From assembly GCF_002234595.1 (NCBI RefSeq), contig NZ_NMUL01000021.1, forward strand, positions 288,219-352,218: DNA of 64,000 nt, written 5' to 3'. Below the pieces are notes generated by a model. It saw nothing but the letters and a program-made list of their open reading frames with translations, was not told the origin of the DNA and searched no databases. The DNA comes from Amycolatopsis vastitatis. GTDB taxonomy: Bacteria > Actinomycetota > Actinomycetes > Mycobacteriales > Pseudonocardiaceae. The position numbers and the translations under genes were made by a program. Positions 57,091 to 64,000 of this stretch are shown one piece after another (position 1 is the stretch's first letter; every line of letters starts with the position of its first letter).

Positions 57091-58674
57091 CTACAGGCCG
57101 GGCAGCTTCTGCTCGAGACCCAGCAGCGCCGCGAAGGGGTCACCCCGCTCGGCCAGGCGGTCCGGGACGTCACGGATCGTCCACCGGTCCGGGGCGAGCC
57201 GCGGGTCGTCGAGCTCGTCCCACTCCAGCGGCACCGACACCGGCGCGCCGGGCCGGGGCCGGACGCTGTAGGGCGCGACGAGGGTCTTGTTGAGCACGTT
57301 CTGCGTGTAGTCGAGCCGGGCGCGGCCGCCACGCTTGTCCTTCGTCCAGGCCCAGCTGACCAGGTCCGGCAGGACGCGCCCGATCGTCTTGGACACCGTC
57401 TCGGCCCACGTGCGGGTCTGCTCGAAAGTGCAGTGCGGCGCGATCGGCACCCAGACCTGGATCCCCCTCTGGCCCGTCACCTTGGGCCGCCCGGTCAGGC
57501 CGAAGTGCTCCAGCGCGGTTCGGTGCAGCCGTGCCAGCTCCAGCACCTCGTCGAACGACGTCTCGAGCCCTGGGTCGATGTCGAACAACACCCACGTCGG
57601 GTGGTCGACGTCGGCGGCGCGGGAAGTCCAGGCGTGCAGTTCCAACGCGCCGTAGTTCGCCAGCCACGCCAGTGTCGCGACGCTGTCGGCCACGACGTAC
57701 CGCCGGGTCTCCCCCGGCCGGGCACGTTCGTTGCGCCACGTCGTCAGCCAGTCCGGTGCGTGCTGCGGGACCTCCTTCTGCCAGAAGCCCGGCTCGGTGA
57801 CGCCCTGGGGGAACCGGTGGGTGTTGAGGGGACGGCCGGCCAGGTACGGCAGCATGACCGGCCCGACCGTGACGTAGTAGCGGATCAGGTCCCGCTTGGT
57901 GACGGGCTCACCGCCGCCGTCGGCCGGGAAGAGCACCTTGTCCAGGTTGGTCAGGGCCAGCTCCCGGCCGCCGACCGACCACCGGCCCTTGGCGCCGAGC
58001 GCGTCCAGGGCGGCCAGCTCGTCCTCGGTCGCGGCCGCGAACCCCACCGGTTCTTCCGCCTCGGCGGCCGGCCGGTCGCCGTGCCACAACGCCGCGGGCG
58101 CGGCCGCCACTTCGTCGTTCGTGCGGCCGCTCTTCACCGAGCGCGGATGCTCCTCGGCGTCCCAGCCGGCCCGGGCGTGCTCGTCGTCCTTGTGCAGCAG
58201 GAACCACTGCTCCTTGTCCCCGCCGTCGCGGCGGGTGCGGACCAGGACGAACCGCCCGGCCAGCTTCTCGCCGTCGAGGTCGAAGTGCAGGGTCCCGTCC
58301 TCGATCGCCCGCGCCGGATCGGGTTCGACCGGCTGCCAGACGCCGCGGTCCCAGACGATGACGTCCCCACCCCCGTACTCGCCGCGCGGGATGACACCCT
58401 CGAAGTCGGCGTACTCGATCGGGTGATCTTCGACGTGCACAGCCAGCCGGCGGGCCTTCGGGTCCAGCGTGGGTCCCTTCGGCACCGCCCAGCTGACCAG
58501 CACGCCGCCGAGTTCCAGCCGGAAGTCGTAGTGCAGCCGGCGGGCCCGATGCCGCTGCACCACGAACCGGTGGCTGTCCGGGCCGCCCGCCGCCCCGCCC
58601 GACGGCTCGGCCGTGCGGCCGAAGTCGCGCATCTCCTGGTAACGCCGCAGTTTGCGGGCCGAGCCTTCCGCCAT
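57091..58674 (-). CDS. ligD: LigD phosphoesterase-polymerase protein lacking ligase domain
   Basis: A 527-residue NHEJ protein with two LigD domains in order. Residues about 25-190 are the 3'-phosphoesterase (HRFVVQRHRARRLHYDFRLELGGVLVSWAVPKGP, with the catalytic His/Asp group, and HPIEYADFEGVIPRGEYGGGDVIVWDRG). Residues about 235-520 are the polymerase/primase (LALTNLDKVLFPADGGGEPVTKRDLIRYY, VLFDIDPGLETSFDEV with the metal-binding DxD, YTQNVLNKTLVAPYSVRPRPGAPVSVPLEWDEL). The ATP-dependent ligase domain present in mycobacterial LigD is absent. ATG 58674 precedes the conserved N-terminus; the frame upstream is repeat DNA. Its partners Ku and ligase must be elsewhere. Confidence 0.94.
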   Translation of the reverse strand: MAEGSARKLRRYQEMRDFGRTAEPSGGAAGGPDSHRFVVQRHRARRLHYDFRLELGGVLVSWAVPKGPTLDPKARRLAVHVEDHPIEYADFEGVIPRGEYGGGDVIVWDRGVWQPVEPDPARAIEDGTLHFDLDGEKLAGRFVLVRTRRDGGDKEQWFLLHKDDEHARAGWDAEEHPRSVKSGRTNDEVAAAPAALWHGDRPAAEAEEPVGFAAATEDELAALDALGAKGRWSVGGRELALTNLDKVLFPADGGGEPVTKRDLIRYYVTVGPVMLPYLAGRPLNTHRFPQGVTEPGFWQKEVPQHAPDWLTTWRNERARPGETRRYVVADSVATLAWLANYGALELHAWTSRAADVDHPTWVLFDIDPGLETSFDEVLELARLHRTALEHFGLTGRPKVTGQRGIQVWVPIAPHCTFEQTRTWAETVSKTIGRVLPDLVSWAWTKDKRGGRARLDYTQNVLNKTLVAPYSVRPRPGAPVSVPLEWDELDDPRLAPDRWTIRDVPDRLAERGDPFAALLGLEQKLPGL

Positions 58675-58692
58675 GCGGAGGGAGTACCCACT

Positions 58693-58882
58693 CAGGGCCC
58701 AACCGAGGCTCCGCCTCGGCCGGGGACTCCGCCACCCGGAACCCCGAAAGCACCCAGCGCCCAACCGAGGCTCCGCCTCGAGCCGGGGACTCCGCCACCC
58801 GGAACCCCCGAAAGCACTCAGCGCCCAACCGAGGCTCCGCCTCGAGCCGGGGGCTCCGCCACCCGGAACCCCCGAAAGCACT
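58693..58882. repeat. Three tandem 62-64 bp repeats upstream of ligD
   Basis: Three copies at 58693-58754, 58755-58818 and 58819-58882, each starting CAG(G/C)GCCCAACCGAGG. Each contains GAGGCTCCGCCTC, a small hairpin, then a CCGGGG...CCCGG pair. Copies 2 and 3 are almost identical; copy 1 is slightly shorter. The array fills the gap between ligD and the 44-residue gene. It probably forms stem-loops in RNA. No gene is visible in it. Confidence 0.95.
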
Positions 58883-59016
58883 CAGTCCGGCGACGACCAG
58901 GGCGGGTTCTTCTTCGCCAGCTCTTCGTACTCGGCCACTTCCTGCGGCGTCGGGTCCAGCCCGGCCTCCTCCGCGAACTCCTCGGGGTCGACCGGTTCGC
59001 CGTCCGGATCCGTCAT
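58882..59016 (-). CDS. 44-residue acidic protein
   Basis: A short gene on the minus strand. The protein begins MTDPDGEPVDPEEFAEEAG, continues LDPTPQEVAEYEELAKKNPP and ends WSSPD. It is acidic and probably helical. GGAG lies nine bases before the ATG, and the start is only five bases from the hemerythrin stop, so it is coupled. Its stop touches the end of the 62-64 bp repeat array. Homologous-looking short ORFs are common in actinobacteria but I cannot name a family. Confidence 0.65.
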   Translation of the reverse strand: MTDPDGEPVDPEEFAEEAGLDPTPQEVAEYEELAKKNPPWSSPD

Positions 59017-59021
59017 CGCGG

Positions 59022-59576
59022 TCAGCTCCTCAGCGCGCCGCGGATCAGGTCGCGCGCCCGGTCCATGATCGCCGCCGGCGGGCCCAGCAGGAGGTTCGCC
59101 TTCGCGCTCTCCACGCCGGGGTGCGGCCGGGTCGGCGCCACCGCTTCGGCCAGCTTGGCCGTCGCGGCCATGGCCCGCAGCCGCTCCGGCGGGCGGTGGG
59201 CACGCAGCAGCGGGAACTCCTCGCGCTCTTCATGCTCGGCGTGCGCGAGGACGTCGTCCCGCAGCTGCACGAGCAGGGTGTCGAACCCGTCGGCTTCGGT
59301 GCCCATCTTCTGCAGGGTGGTCAGCAGCTCCTTCGCCCGGTGCTCCTCGCCCAGCCGGGCCTCGACGACGGGCCTCGCCGCGGGCTCCAGGTCGCGGATT
59401 TCGGGGTGCACGACCAATTCCTCCGCGGTCTCGTGCACCGCCAGCAACCGCACGAGGTCGTGGAACAGCTCCCGCCGCCGGTCGCCGTCGGCGGTGTCCA
59501 GCCCGGCGAACAGCTCGCGGATCTCCCGGTGCTGCCGCTGCAGCAGCTCGATGACGTCCTCGTCGTTCTCCGCCAT
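59022..59576 (-). CDS. Hemerythrin HHE domain protein
   Basis: A 184-residue hemerythrin-like protein that should bind a di-iron centre and oxygen or NO. The family pattern is seen in EDVIELLQRQHREIRELFAGL (first His), LVRLLAVHETAEELVVHPEIRDL (HxxxE with His), LGEEHRAKELLTTLQ (EExH) and LRDDVLAHAEHEEREEFPLLRA (HxxxE again). The C-terminal 50 residues (VESAKANLLLGPPAAIMDRARDLIRGAL) are basic and helical and not part of the core. The ATG has GGAGGAG upstream. It starts a unit with the 44-residue protein. The role is likely redox or nitrosative stress. Confidence 0.9.
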   Translation of the reverse strand: MAENDEDVIELLQRQHREIRELFAGLDTADGDRRRELFHDLVRLLAVHETAEELVVHPEIRDLEPAARPVVEARLGEEHRAKELLTTLQKMGTEADGFDTLLVQLRDDVLAHAEHEEREEFPLLRAHRPPERLRAMAATAKLAEAVAPTRPHPGVESAKANLLLGPPAAIMDRARDLIRGALRS

Positions 59577-59633
59577 GGAGAATCTCCTCCTCGATCGGTG
59601 GTCGTTGGAGGAGGCTTCCCCTTCGCGGGTGGG

Positions 59634-59819
59634 TTACTCGTCCCGGTTCGCCACGGTGAGCCACAGCGCGCCCGCGCCCGCCAGCGCGAGGCCCGCCGCC
59701 GTCCACCACGACCACCAGGTGAAGAACGCGACGACCAGCCCGACGGCGAGCAGCACACCGCCGCCCACCGAGGCGGTGTCCTCGTTCACGGCCCGCGGGA
59801 ACCCTCCGGTGACGGCCAT
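59634..59819 (-). CDS. Small membrane protein
   Basis: A 61-residue protein with two transmembrane segments, GGGVLLAVGLVVAFFTWWS and TAAGLALAGAGALWLTVA, linked by a Trp-rich turn. The ATG overlaps the stop of the 62-residue ANTAR-like gene (ATGA). No family is recognised. It may be a small membrane partner for the preceding gene product. Confidence 0.62.
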   Translation of the reverse strand: MAVTGGFPRAVNEDTASVGGGVLLAVGLVVAFFTWWSWWTAAGLALAGAGALWLTVANRDE

Positions 59820-60007
59820 CAGCTCGCCCTCCCGTCGACCGCGGCCACCACCAGCGCCGCGCAGCGCGCCACCGGGAGACCTCTGTCCTGCGCCATCGAA
59901 ACCAGTGCGGCGTGCGCGGCCGAGCGGCTCAAGCCTTGGGCCGCAAGGACTTTCAGCGCCAGGCCGACGACGTCGGTGGCGGGCGGCGGTGCGGTTCGCG
60001 CGGGCAT
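59819..60007 (-). CDS. Minimal ANTAR-like domain protein
   Basis: A 62-residue protein that is almost only an ANTAR-like helical bundle: VVGLALKVLAAQGLSRSAAHAALVSMAQDRGLPVARCAALVVAAVDG. The pattern of a long helix, a turn and Ax-x-LxxxA...LPVAxCAxxVV resembles the last two thirds of ANTAR domains in this window. It lacks a sensory domain. The gene is coupled to the small membrane protein gene downstream. Whether it binds RNA is unknown. Confidence 0.6.
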   Translation of the reverse strand: MPARTAPPPATDVVGLALKVLAAQGLSRSAAHAALVSMAQDRGLPVARCAALVVAAVDGRAS

Positions 60008-60099
60008 CGGAAGACCTCCGGCTCGATCGGCGGCGGAACGAACGGGACCGGATACCCCGTCGCGCCGGTTTCACACACTCCCTTCCGGGTGAGGCTCCC

Positions 60100-61677
60100 T
60101 CAACTCCTCCCGAGCCACACCGCGGTGTCCGGCGGCACCCGGCCGCCGTCGAGCGGCCCGCTCGCCAGCAGCACCCGTGCGCCGTCCGGGAGCTCGCACG
60201 GCTCGGCCGCCAGGTTCACCACGCACCCGAACCCCGGCTCGCGGGTGAAGGACAGGACGCCGTCCGGCGCGGGCGTCCACGTCATCGTCCCGTCCCCCAG
60301 TGCCGGGTGCTCCCGCCGCGTGGCGAGGGCGGCGCGGGAGAGGCACAGCATCGAGCCCGGATCGTCCGCCTGAGCCCGCGCGGTCATCGTCCGCCACCGG
60401 GCCGGTTGCGGCAGCCACGTCCGCGCGTCGCCATCGGTGAACCCGAACGGCGGCTCGCTCCCCGACCACGGCAGCGGCACCCGGCAGCCGTCGCGGCCGC
60501 GCCGGGTGCGGCCGGACCGTTCCCACGTCGGGTCGGCGAGCACGGCCTCGGGCAGGTCCCCGACCTCGTCCAGCCCCAGTTCCTCGCCCTGGTACAGGTA
60601 GGCGCCACCGGGCAGGGCGAGCATCAGCAGCAGTGCGGCCCGCGCCCGCCGCCGGCCCAGGGCGAGGTGATCGGCGAACCGCGTCACGGGCCGGACGACG
60701 TCGTGGTTCGACAGCACCCACGTCGCGGGCGCGCCCACCGCGTGCAGGGCCTCGATCGTCGAGTCGATCACCTCCCGCAACGCGCCGGCGTCCCAGGCAC
60801 AGCGCAGGAAGTCGAAGTTGAACGCGGTGTGCAGCTCGTCCGGGCGGATGTACCGCGCGAGGCGATCGGGCCGGTCGACCCACGCCTCGGCGACGAACAC
60901 CCGGTCCGGGCCGAACTCTCCGGCGACCGCGCGCCACGAGCGGTAGATGTCGTGCACGCCGTCGCGGTCCCAGTGCGGGTGACGGCTGCGGTCGGGCGGC
61001 CGGACGATCCCCTCGTCGCCGACACCGAGGTCGGGGAACGCCGGATCCTTGAGCAGGCCGTGGGCGACGTCGATGCGGACGCCATCGACCCCGCGGGCGA
61101 ACCAGAACCGCAGCAGGTCCTCGAATTCGGCGCGCACCCCGGCGTGGTCCCAGTTCAGGTCGGGCTGCTCGGGGGCGAACAGGTGCAGGTACCACTCGCC
61201 GTCGGCCGCGCGCGTCCAGGCGGGACCGCCGAAGACGCTGCGCCAGTCGGTCGGCGGCCGTTCGCCGTCCGCGCCGCGGCCGGGCCGGAAGTGGTAGCGC
61301 GCGCGTTCCGGCGAGCCGGGCCCGGCGGCCAGCGCGGCCCGGAACCACCGGTGCCGGTCGGAGGTGTGGTTCGGCACGACGTCGATCAGCACCCGCAGCC
61401 CGAGCCGGTGCGCTTCGGCGATCAGCGCGAGCGCGTCGGCGTCGGTGCCGAACAGCGGGTCGACGGACCGGTGGTCCTGGACGTCGTAGCCCCCGTCGAC
61501 CATCGGCGAGCGGTACCACGGCGTGGTCCACACGGCGTCGACGCCGAGATCGGCCAGGTAGCCGAGCCGGGAGCGCAGGCCGGCGAGATCTCCGGTGCCG
61601 TCGCCGTCCGCGTCGGCGAAGCTGCGTACGTAGACCTCGTAGACCACGGCGTCGCGCCACCAGTTCGCGGAGTCCAT
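60100..61677 (-). CDS. Glycoside hydrolase family 13 alpha-glucosidase
   Basis: A 525-residue GH13 enzyme. Conserved regions: DVVPNHTSDRHRWF (region I), GVRIDVAHGLL with the nucleophile Asp near residue 192 (region II), VFVAEAW with the acid/base Glu (region III), and WVLSNHDVVRPVTRF with the third Asp (region IV). The N-terminus WWRDAVVYEVYVRSFADADGDGTGDLAGLRSRLGYLADLGVDAVWTTPWYRSPMVDGGYDV is typical of oligo-1,6-glucosidase/trehalose-type enzymes. A C-terminal beta domain follows. ATG 61677 is taken as start. It is cytoplasmic and probably degrades oligosaccharides. It starts 26 bases from the divergent methyltransferase gene. Confidence 0.93.
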   Translation of the reverse strand: MDSANWWRDAVVYEVYVRSFADADGDGTGDLAGLRSRLGYLADLGVDAVWTTPWYRSPMVDGGYDVQDHRSVDPLFGTDADALALIAEAHRLGLRVLIDVVPNHTSDRHRWFRAALAAGPGSPERARYHFRPGRGADGERPPTDWRSVFGGPAWTRAADGEWYLHLFAPEQPDLNWDHAGVRAEFEDLLRFWFARGVDGVRIDVAHGLLKDPAFPDLGVGDEGIVRPPDRSRHPHWDRDGVHDIYRSWRAVAGEFGPDRVFVAEAWVDRPDRLARYIRPDELHTAFNFDFLRCAWDAGALREVIDSTIEALHAVGAPATWVLSNHDVVRPVTRFADHLALGRRRARAALLLMLALPGGAYLYQGEELGLDEVGDLPEAVLADPTWERSGRTRRGRDGCRVPLPWSGSEPPFGFTDGDARTWLPQPARWRTMTARAQADDPGSMLCLSRAALATRREHPALGDGTMTWTPAPDGVLSFTREPGFGCVVNLAAEPCELPDGARVLLASGPLDGGRVPPDTAVWLGRS

Positions 61678-61703
61678 GACACCCGAGTATCTACGCTGAG
61701 GGC

Positions 61704-62507
61704 ATGGCGGACACGTGGGAATGGGACCCGTCCCTCTACTCGGGCAGTGCGGAGTACTACCCGCGGGGCCGGGCCGCGTACCCACCCGAGCTGGCGGCGG
61801 CGTTCGCCACCGAACTCGGGCTGGACGGCACCGGACGCCTGCTCGACGTCGGCTGCGGCCCCGGCTCGCTGACCCTGCTGCTGGCGGGGATGTTCGAGGA
61901 GGCGGTCGGGCTCGACGCCGACGCGGAGATGCTCGGCGAAGCGAGCCGTCAGGCGGCGGGAGTCACGAACTGCCGGTGGGTGCACCGGCGCGCGGAGGAG
62001 CTGCCCGCGGGGCTCGGCCGGTTCCGGCTGGTCACCTTCGCCCAGTCGTTCCACTGGTTCGACCGGGCCGGGGTCGCCGCGGCGGTGCACGGGATGCTCG
62101 AGCCCGGCGGGTGCTGCGCCCACGTGCACGCGACCACGCACGAGGGCGTCGACGGATCAGTCCCCCACGAGGCGATCACCGAGCTGGTGCGGAAGTACCT
62201 CGGCCCGGTGCGGCGCGCGGGACGGAGCGTCCTCCCGGGAGGCACGCCCGGCGGCGAACCGGCGATCTACCGCGGCGCGGGGTTCACCGGGCCGCGGCGG
62301 TTCGAGGTCCCGGGGTGGGTCTTCAGCCGCACCGCCGACGAGGTCGTCGCCGCGGTCTTCTCGCTGTCCAGCTCGACGCCGTCCCTGTTCGGCGACCGCC
62401 GCGCGGAGTTCGAGAGGGAGCTGCGGGAACTGTTGCACCGGGCGAGCCCGGACGGGACGTTCACCGAGCGGCTGCCCGGGATCGCCGTCGACCTCTGGCG
62501 ACCGTGA
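61704..62507 (+). CDS. Class I SAM-dependent methyltransferase
   Basis: A 267-residue methyltransferase. The SAM site is RLLDVGCGPGSLTLLLAGMFEEAVGLDADAEML near residue 45, with the following acidic residue, and FRLVTFAQSFHWFDRAGVAAAVHGMLEPGG is the post-II region common in UbiE/Methyltransf_11 families. The substrate is unknown. It is divergent from the GH13 gene with a 26-base gap that includes a short AT-rich element (GAGTATCTACGCTGA). Confidence 0.88.
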   Translation: MADTWEWDPSLYSGSAEYYPRGRAAYPPELAAAFATELGLDGTGRLLDVGCGPGSLTLLLAGMFEEAVGLDADAEMLGEASRQAAGVTNCRWVHRRAEELPAGLGRFRLVTFAQSFHWFDRAGVAAAVHGMLEPGGCCAHVHATTHEGVDGSVPHEAITELVRKYLGPVRRAGRSVLPGGTPGGEPAIYRGAGFTGPRRFEVPGWVFSRTADEVVAAVFSLSSSTPSLFGDRRAEFERELRELLHRASPDGTFTERLPGIAVDLWRP

Positions 62508-62525
62508 CGTCCACTGTGGACGGTC

Positions 62526-62903
62526 TCACCAAGGGTTGTTGTCGAACTCGTCGGCGTCCTCCGCCGCGCGGTGACGCCGGGCGTGCCGGGGTGACTCGTC
62601 CCTGGCCGGGCGCCCCGGTGCGAACGGCGGGGCCTCGCCGGCGCCGGGGAACTCCACCCCGTCGTCGAAGGCCGACGGCGGCTCCCCGTGCGTCCGGTCG
62701 GTGCTCCAGCCGGATTTGGTCTTCCGCTGCGCGAGCTCGCGGCGGTGCATCACGTACCGCTCCGCCGCCTGGACCTGCTTGGTCATGTACTCGTGCGACC
62801 GGGCCTTGATCTCTTCGCCCTGGTGTTCCCGCAGGGCCCGGCGGTCGGCCTGTTCGCGGACGAGGCCGTCGAGTTCGGCCTTGATCCCGGTGATGTCGGT
62901 CAT
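62526..62903 (-). CDS. Hypothetical helical protein
   Basis: A 125-residue protein with an N-terminal coiled-coil-like region (ITGIKAELDGLVREQADRRALREHQGEEIKARSHEYMTKQVQAAERYVMHRRELAQRKTKSG) and a disordered Pro/Asp-rich C-terminus ending DADEFDNNPW. The start (ATG 62903) has GGAGGA that overlaps the stop of the upstream Asp/Gly-rich gene, so they are coupled. It could be a partner or chaperone of that exported-looking protein. No family is recognised. Confidence 0.68.
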   Translation of the reverse strand: MTDITGIKAELDGLVREQADRRALREHQGEEIKARSHEYMTKQVQAAERYVMHRRELAQRKTKSGWSTDRTHGEPPSAFDDGVEFPGAGEAPPFAPGRPARDESPRHARRHRAAEDADEFDNNPW

Positions 62904-62911
62904 GCGTCCTC

Positions 62912-64000
62912 CTACCAGGTCCGGGCGGACGCCGGGTCTTCGTCGTCGTTCAAGGAGCCGATGATCCGGCGGCCGGGCTCGCCGAGGTTGTCGAACACCG
63001 CGCCGTCGATCCGGTAGGCCGAGGACCGCCGTTCGGTGTCTCCCCCGCCGCCGCCGCCGTGCGCGCCACCGCCCATGGCGCCCATGCCCGGCATCCCGGA
63101 CGTCGGCTGGCCGCCGGTGCCGGCGGTCGCACCGGCGGGCGCGAACGCGGCGGCCGCCGGCTGCGGCTGGGCGAGTCCGACACCGGTGTGGGCGCCGCCG
63201 GACGTCGGCGTGTCGCCGAGCCCGGCGCCGGACGGGTCGAACCCGGCCGTCGACGGACCGCCGTGCGCACCGCCGCCGAACCCGGCCGCGCCGGATCCGC
63301 CGTGGTGCGACCCGGCACCACCGTCGCCGCCGCCGTGCGAACCGTCGCCGCCGCCGTGCTGGCCGGGGCTGTCACCGCCGGGCGAGCCGTCCGGGCTGTG
63401 GTGCGCGCCGGAACCGTCGGTGGCCGTGCCGAGGTCCTCGAGGGTGCCGCGGTGGGTGGGCAGGTCGTCGTCGCGCTTGCCGGGTGTGTCGCCGAGGGCG
63501 TCCGACGGCTTGTCGTCCTCGCCGAGGGTGTAGGTCGTCGGGGTGCCGCTGCCGTCGTCGACGGTCACGACCGTGGGGCCTTCCGGACCGTCCGGGCGTT
63601 CGGCGGTGATCTTGAGGTCGCCGTCTTCGATGTGGATCTTGCCGTCGTCGCCCGGGCGGTAGCAGCCGTCGTCCGTCCCTTGTGGACCGTCCGTGGACCA
63701 GTCGAGCTTGAAGTCCTTCGGGTCGCCGGGCCCGTCGCCGACCTTGATGTCCATCTTGCCGTCGTGGTCGGGCTCGGTCATCTCGAAGGTCTTGTCGCCC
63801 TGCTTGACCTTGAGGGTGTCGCGGTCGCCGTCGTCCTCGCCGAGCAGGCCGTCGGGCTTCCCGTCCTGGTCGCCGTCGAGGCCGTGCAGGGCCTCCTCGG
63901 CCTTCTTCTTGGCCTCTTCGGCCGCGCCTTCCGCGGCCTCCTTGCCGTCGTCGGCGCCGCCGAGCCCTTCGCCGGTTTCGGTCTTGATCGGGTCGCCGTC
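62912..64000 (-). CDS. Asp/Gly-rich protein with DxDGD-type repeats, 5' end outside window
   Basis: The frame stays open to 64000, giving at least 362 residues; an internal ATG at 63781 would give 289 residues but is not the true start. The visible N-terminal part is helical and charged (DDGKEAAEGAAEEAKKKAEE), then DGDQDGKPDGLLGEDDGDRD and DHDGKMDIKVGDGPGDPKDF look like calcium-binding DxDxDG loops, followed by a beta-rich part (KIHIEDGDLKITAERP, VVTVDDGSGTPTTYTLG) and a long Gly/His/Ser-rich disordered region. The C-terminus RRSSAYRIDGAVFDNLGEPGRRIIGSLNDDEDP may be a folded tail. It resembles WXG100-associated or secreted proteins, but this is unproven. Confidence 0.7.
   Translation of the reverse strand, partial: DGDPIKTETGEGLGGADDGKEAAEGAAEEAKKKAEEALHGLDGDQDGKPDGLLGEDDGDRDTLKVKQGDKTFEMTEPDHDGKMDIKVGDGPGDPKDFKLDWSTDGPQGTDDGCYRPGDDGKIHIEDGDLKITAERPDGPEGPTVVTVDDGSGTPTTYTLGEDDKPSDALGDTPGKRDDDLPTHRGTLEDLGTATDGSGAHHSPDGSPGGDSPGQHGGGDGSHGGGDGGAGSHHGGSGAAGFGGGAHGGPSTAGFDPSGAGLGDTPTSGGAHTGVGLAQPQPAAAAFAPAGATAGTGGQPTSGMPGMGAMGGGAHGGGGGGDTERRSSAYRIDGAVFDNLGEPGRRIIGSLNDDEDPASARTW

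Noticed and set aside
58675..58881. N-terminal 69-residue extension of LigD encoded by the repeat array
   Set aside because: The extension is three copies of repeat DNA without family similarity, and the ATG at 58674 gives the normal LigD start.
57433..61872. A 1479-codon plus-strand open frame
   Set aside because: It runs antisense to ligD, hemerythrin and GH13 genes that have intact motifs. Its composition is that of a frame shadow.

Overview
The window is 64 kb of very GC-rich chromosomal DNA. GTG starts, stop/start overlaps (ATGA or GTGA), Shine-Dalgarno (SD) sequences of the AAGGAGG type, leaderless regulators and the protein families present (DUF2795, DUF4383, ANTAR, SpoIIE-type phosphatases, mycothiol-type TIGR03086, LigD fragments) point to an actinobacterium. 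The DUF6292-like and DUF6221-like proteins and the overall style suggest Pseudonocardiaceae, most likely Amycolatopsis or a close relative; this assignment is inference. I saw no rRNA, tRNA, CRISPR array, insertion sequence, phage or conjugative module. The window reads as core or near-core chromosome with accessory patches.

Region by region. 1-6.6 kb: end of a HAD phosphatase, a GT9 glycosyltransferase, a Ppx/GppA phosphatase, an SDR oxidoreductase and small stress-type genes. 6.6-11.2 kb: a copper/cupredoxin locus (CopC, CopD, two cupredoxins, a YceI-like protein). 11.3-20.7 kb: secreted GH76, HtpG, an HNH nuclease, a Ser/Thr kinase fused to a cellulose-binding module, a subtilase-like shell lacking a catalytic domain, and an S53 peptidase. 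20.7-25.2 kb: response regulator, unknown gene, P450, a second CopC, a lipid-anchored L,D-transpeptidase and a PrmC-like methyltransferase. 25.2-27.9 kb: a tightly coupled five-gene operon with a sigma factor, two O6-alkylguanine methyltransferases and a 2OG-Fe(II) oxygenase. 27.9-33.8 kb: LysE/LysG export pair, TetR/FAD monooxygenase pair, and the last two enzymes of a meta-cleavage pathway. 33.8-42.9 kb: an MFS remnant, a GH28-like enzyme, a divergent stand-alone EF-Tu, and several regulator/enzyme pairs (XRE/GNAT, XRE/flavoprotein, MarR-GNAT/Sir2) with palindromic operators.

42.9-45.3 kb: a small island holding two neighbouring genes that share an amyloid-signalling-like motif of the G-x-V-x-G-x-V-V-Q-A type, one on a Bell/HeLo-like helical protein, beside a DUF3800-like gene. 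I consider this the best candidate for an incompletely described conflict or cell-death system. 45.3-49.6 kb: two alpha/beta hydrolases, a membrane protein and a stand-alone LigD polymerase domain. 49.6-54.2 kb: a signalling block of three GAF-ANTAR proteins, a PP2C/SpoIIE phosphatase and a STAS protein without its phosphoacceptor serine. 54.3-64 kb: RecQ-like helicase, PfkB kinase, LigD phosphoesterase-polymerase, three copies of a 62-64 bp repeat, hemerythrin and mini-genes, a GH13 glucosidase, a methyltransferase and an Asp/Gly-rich protein running off the end.

The genes work mainly as small self-regulated units for stress and envelope functions: copper and redox handling, alkylation repair, non-homologous end joining, cell-wall and polysaccharide enzymes, and partner-switching signalling. 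A related family of long perfect palindromes built on GTCATGAACGA or GTCGTGAGTG separates several convergent gene pairs and probably acts as bidirectional terminators.
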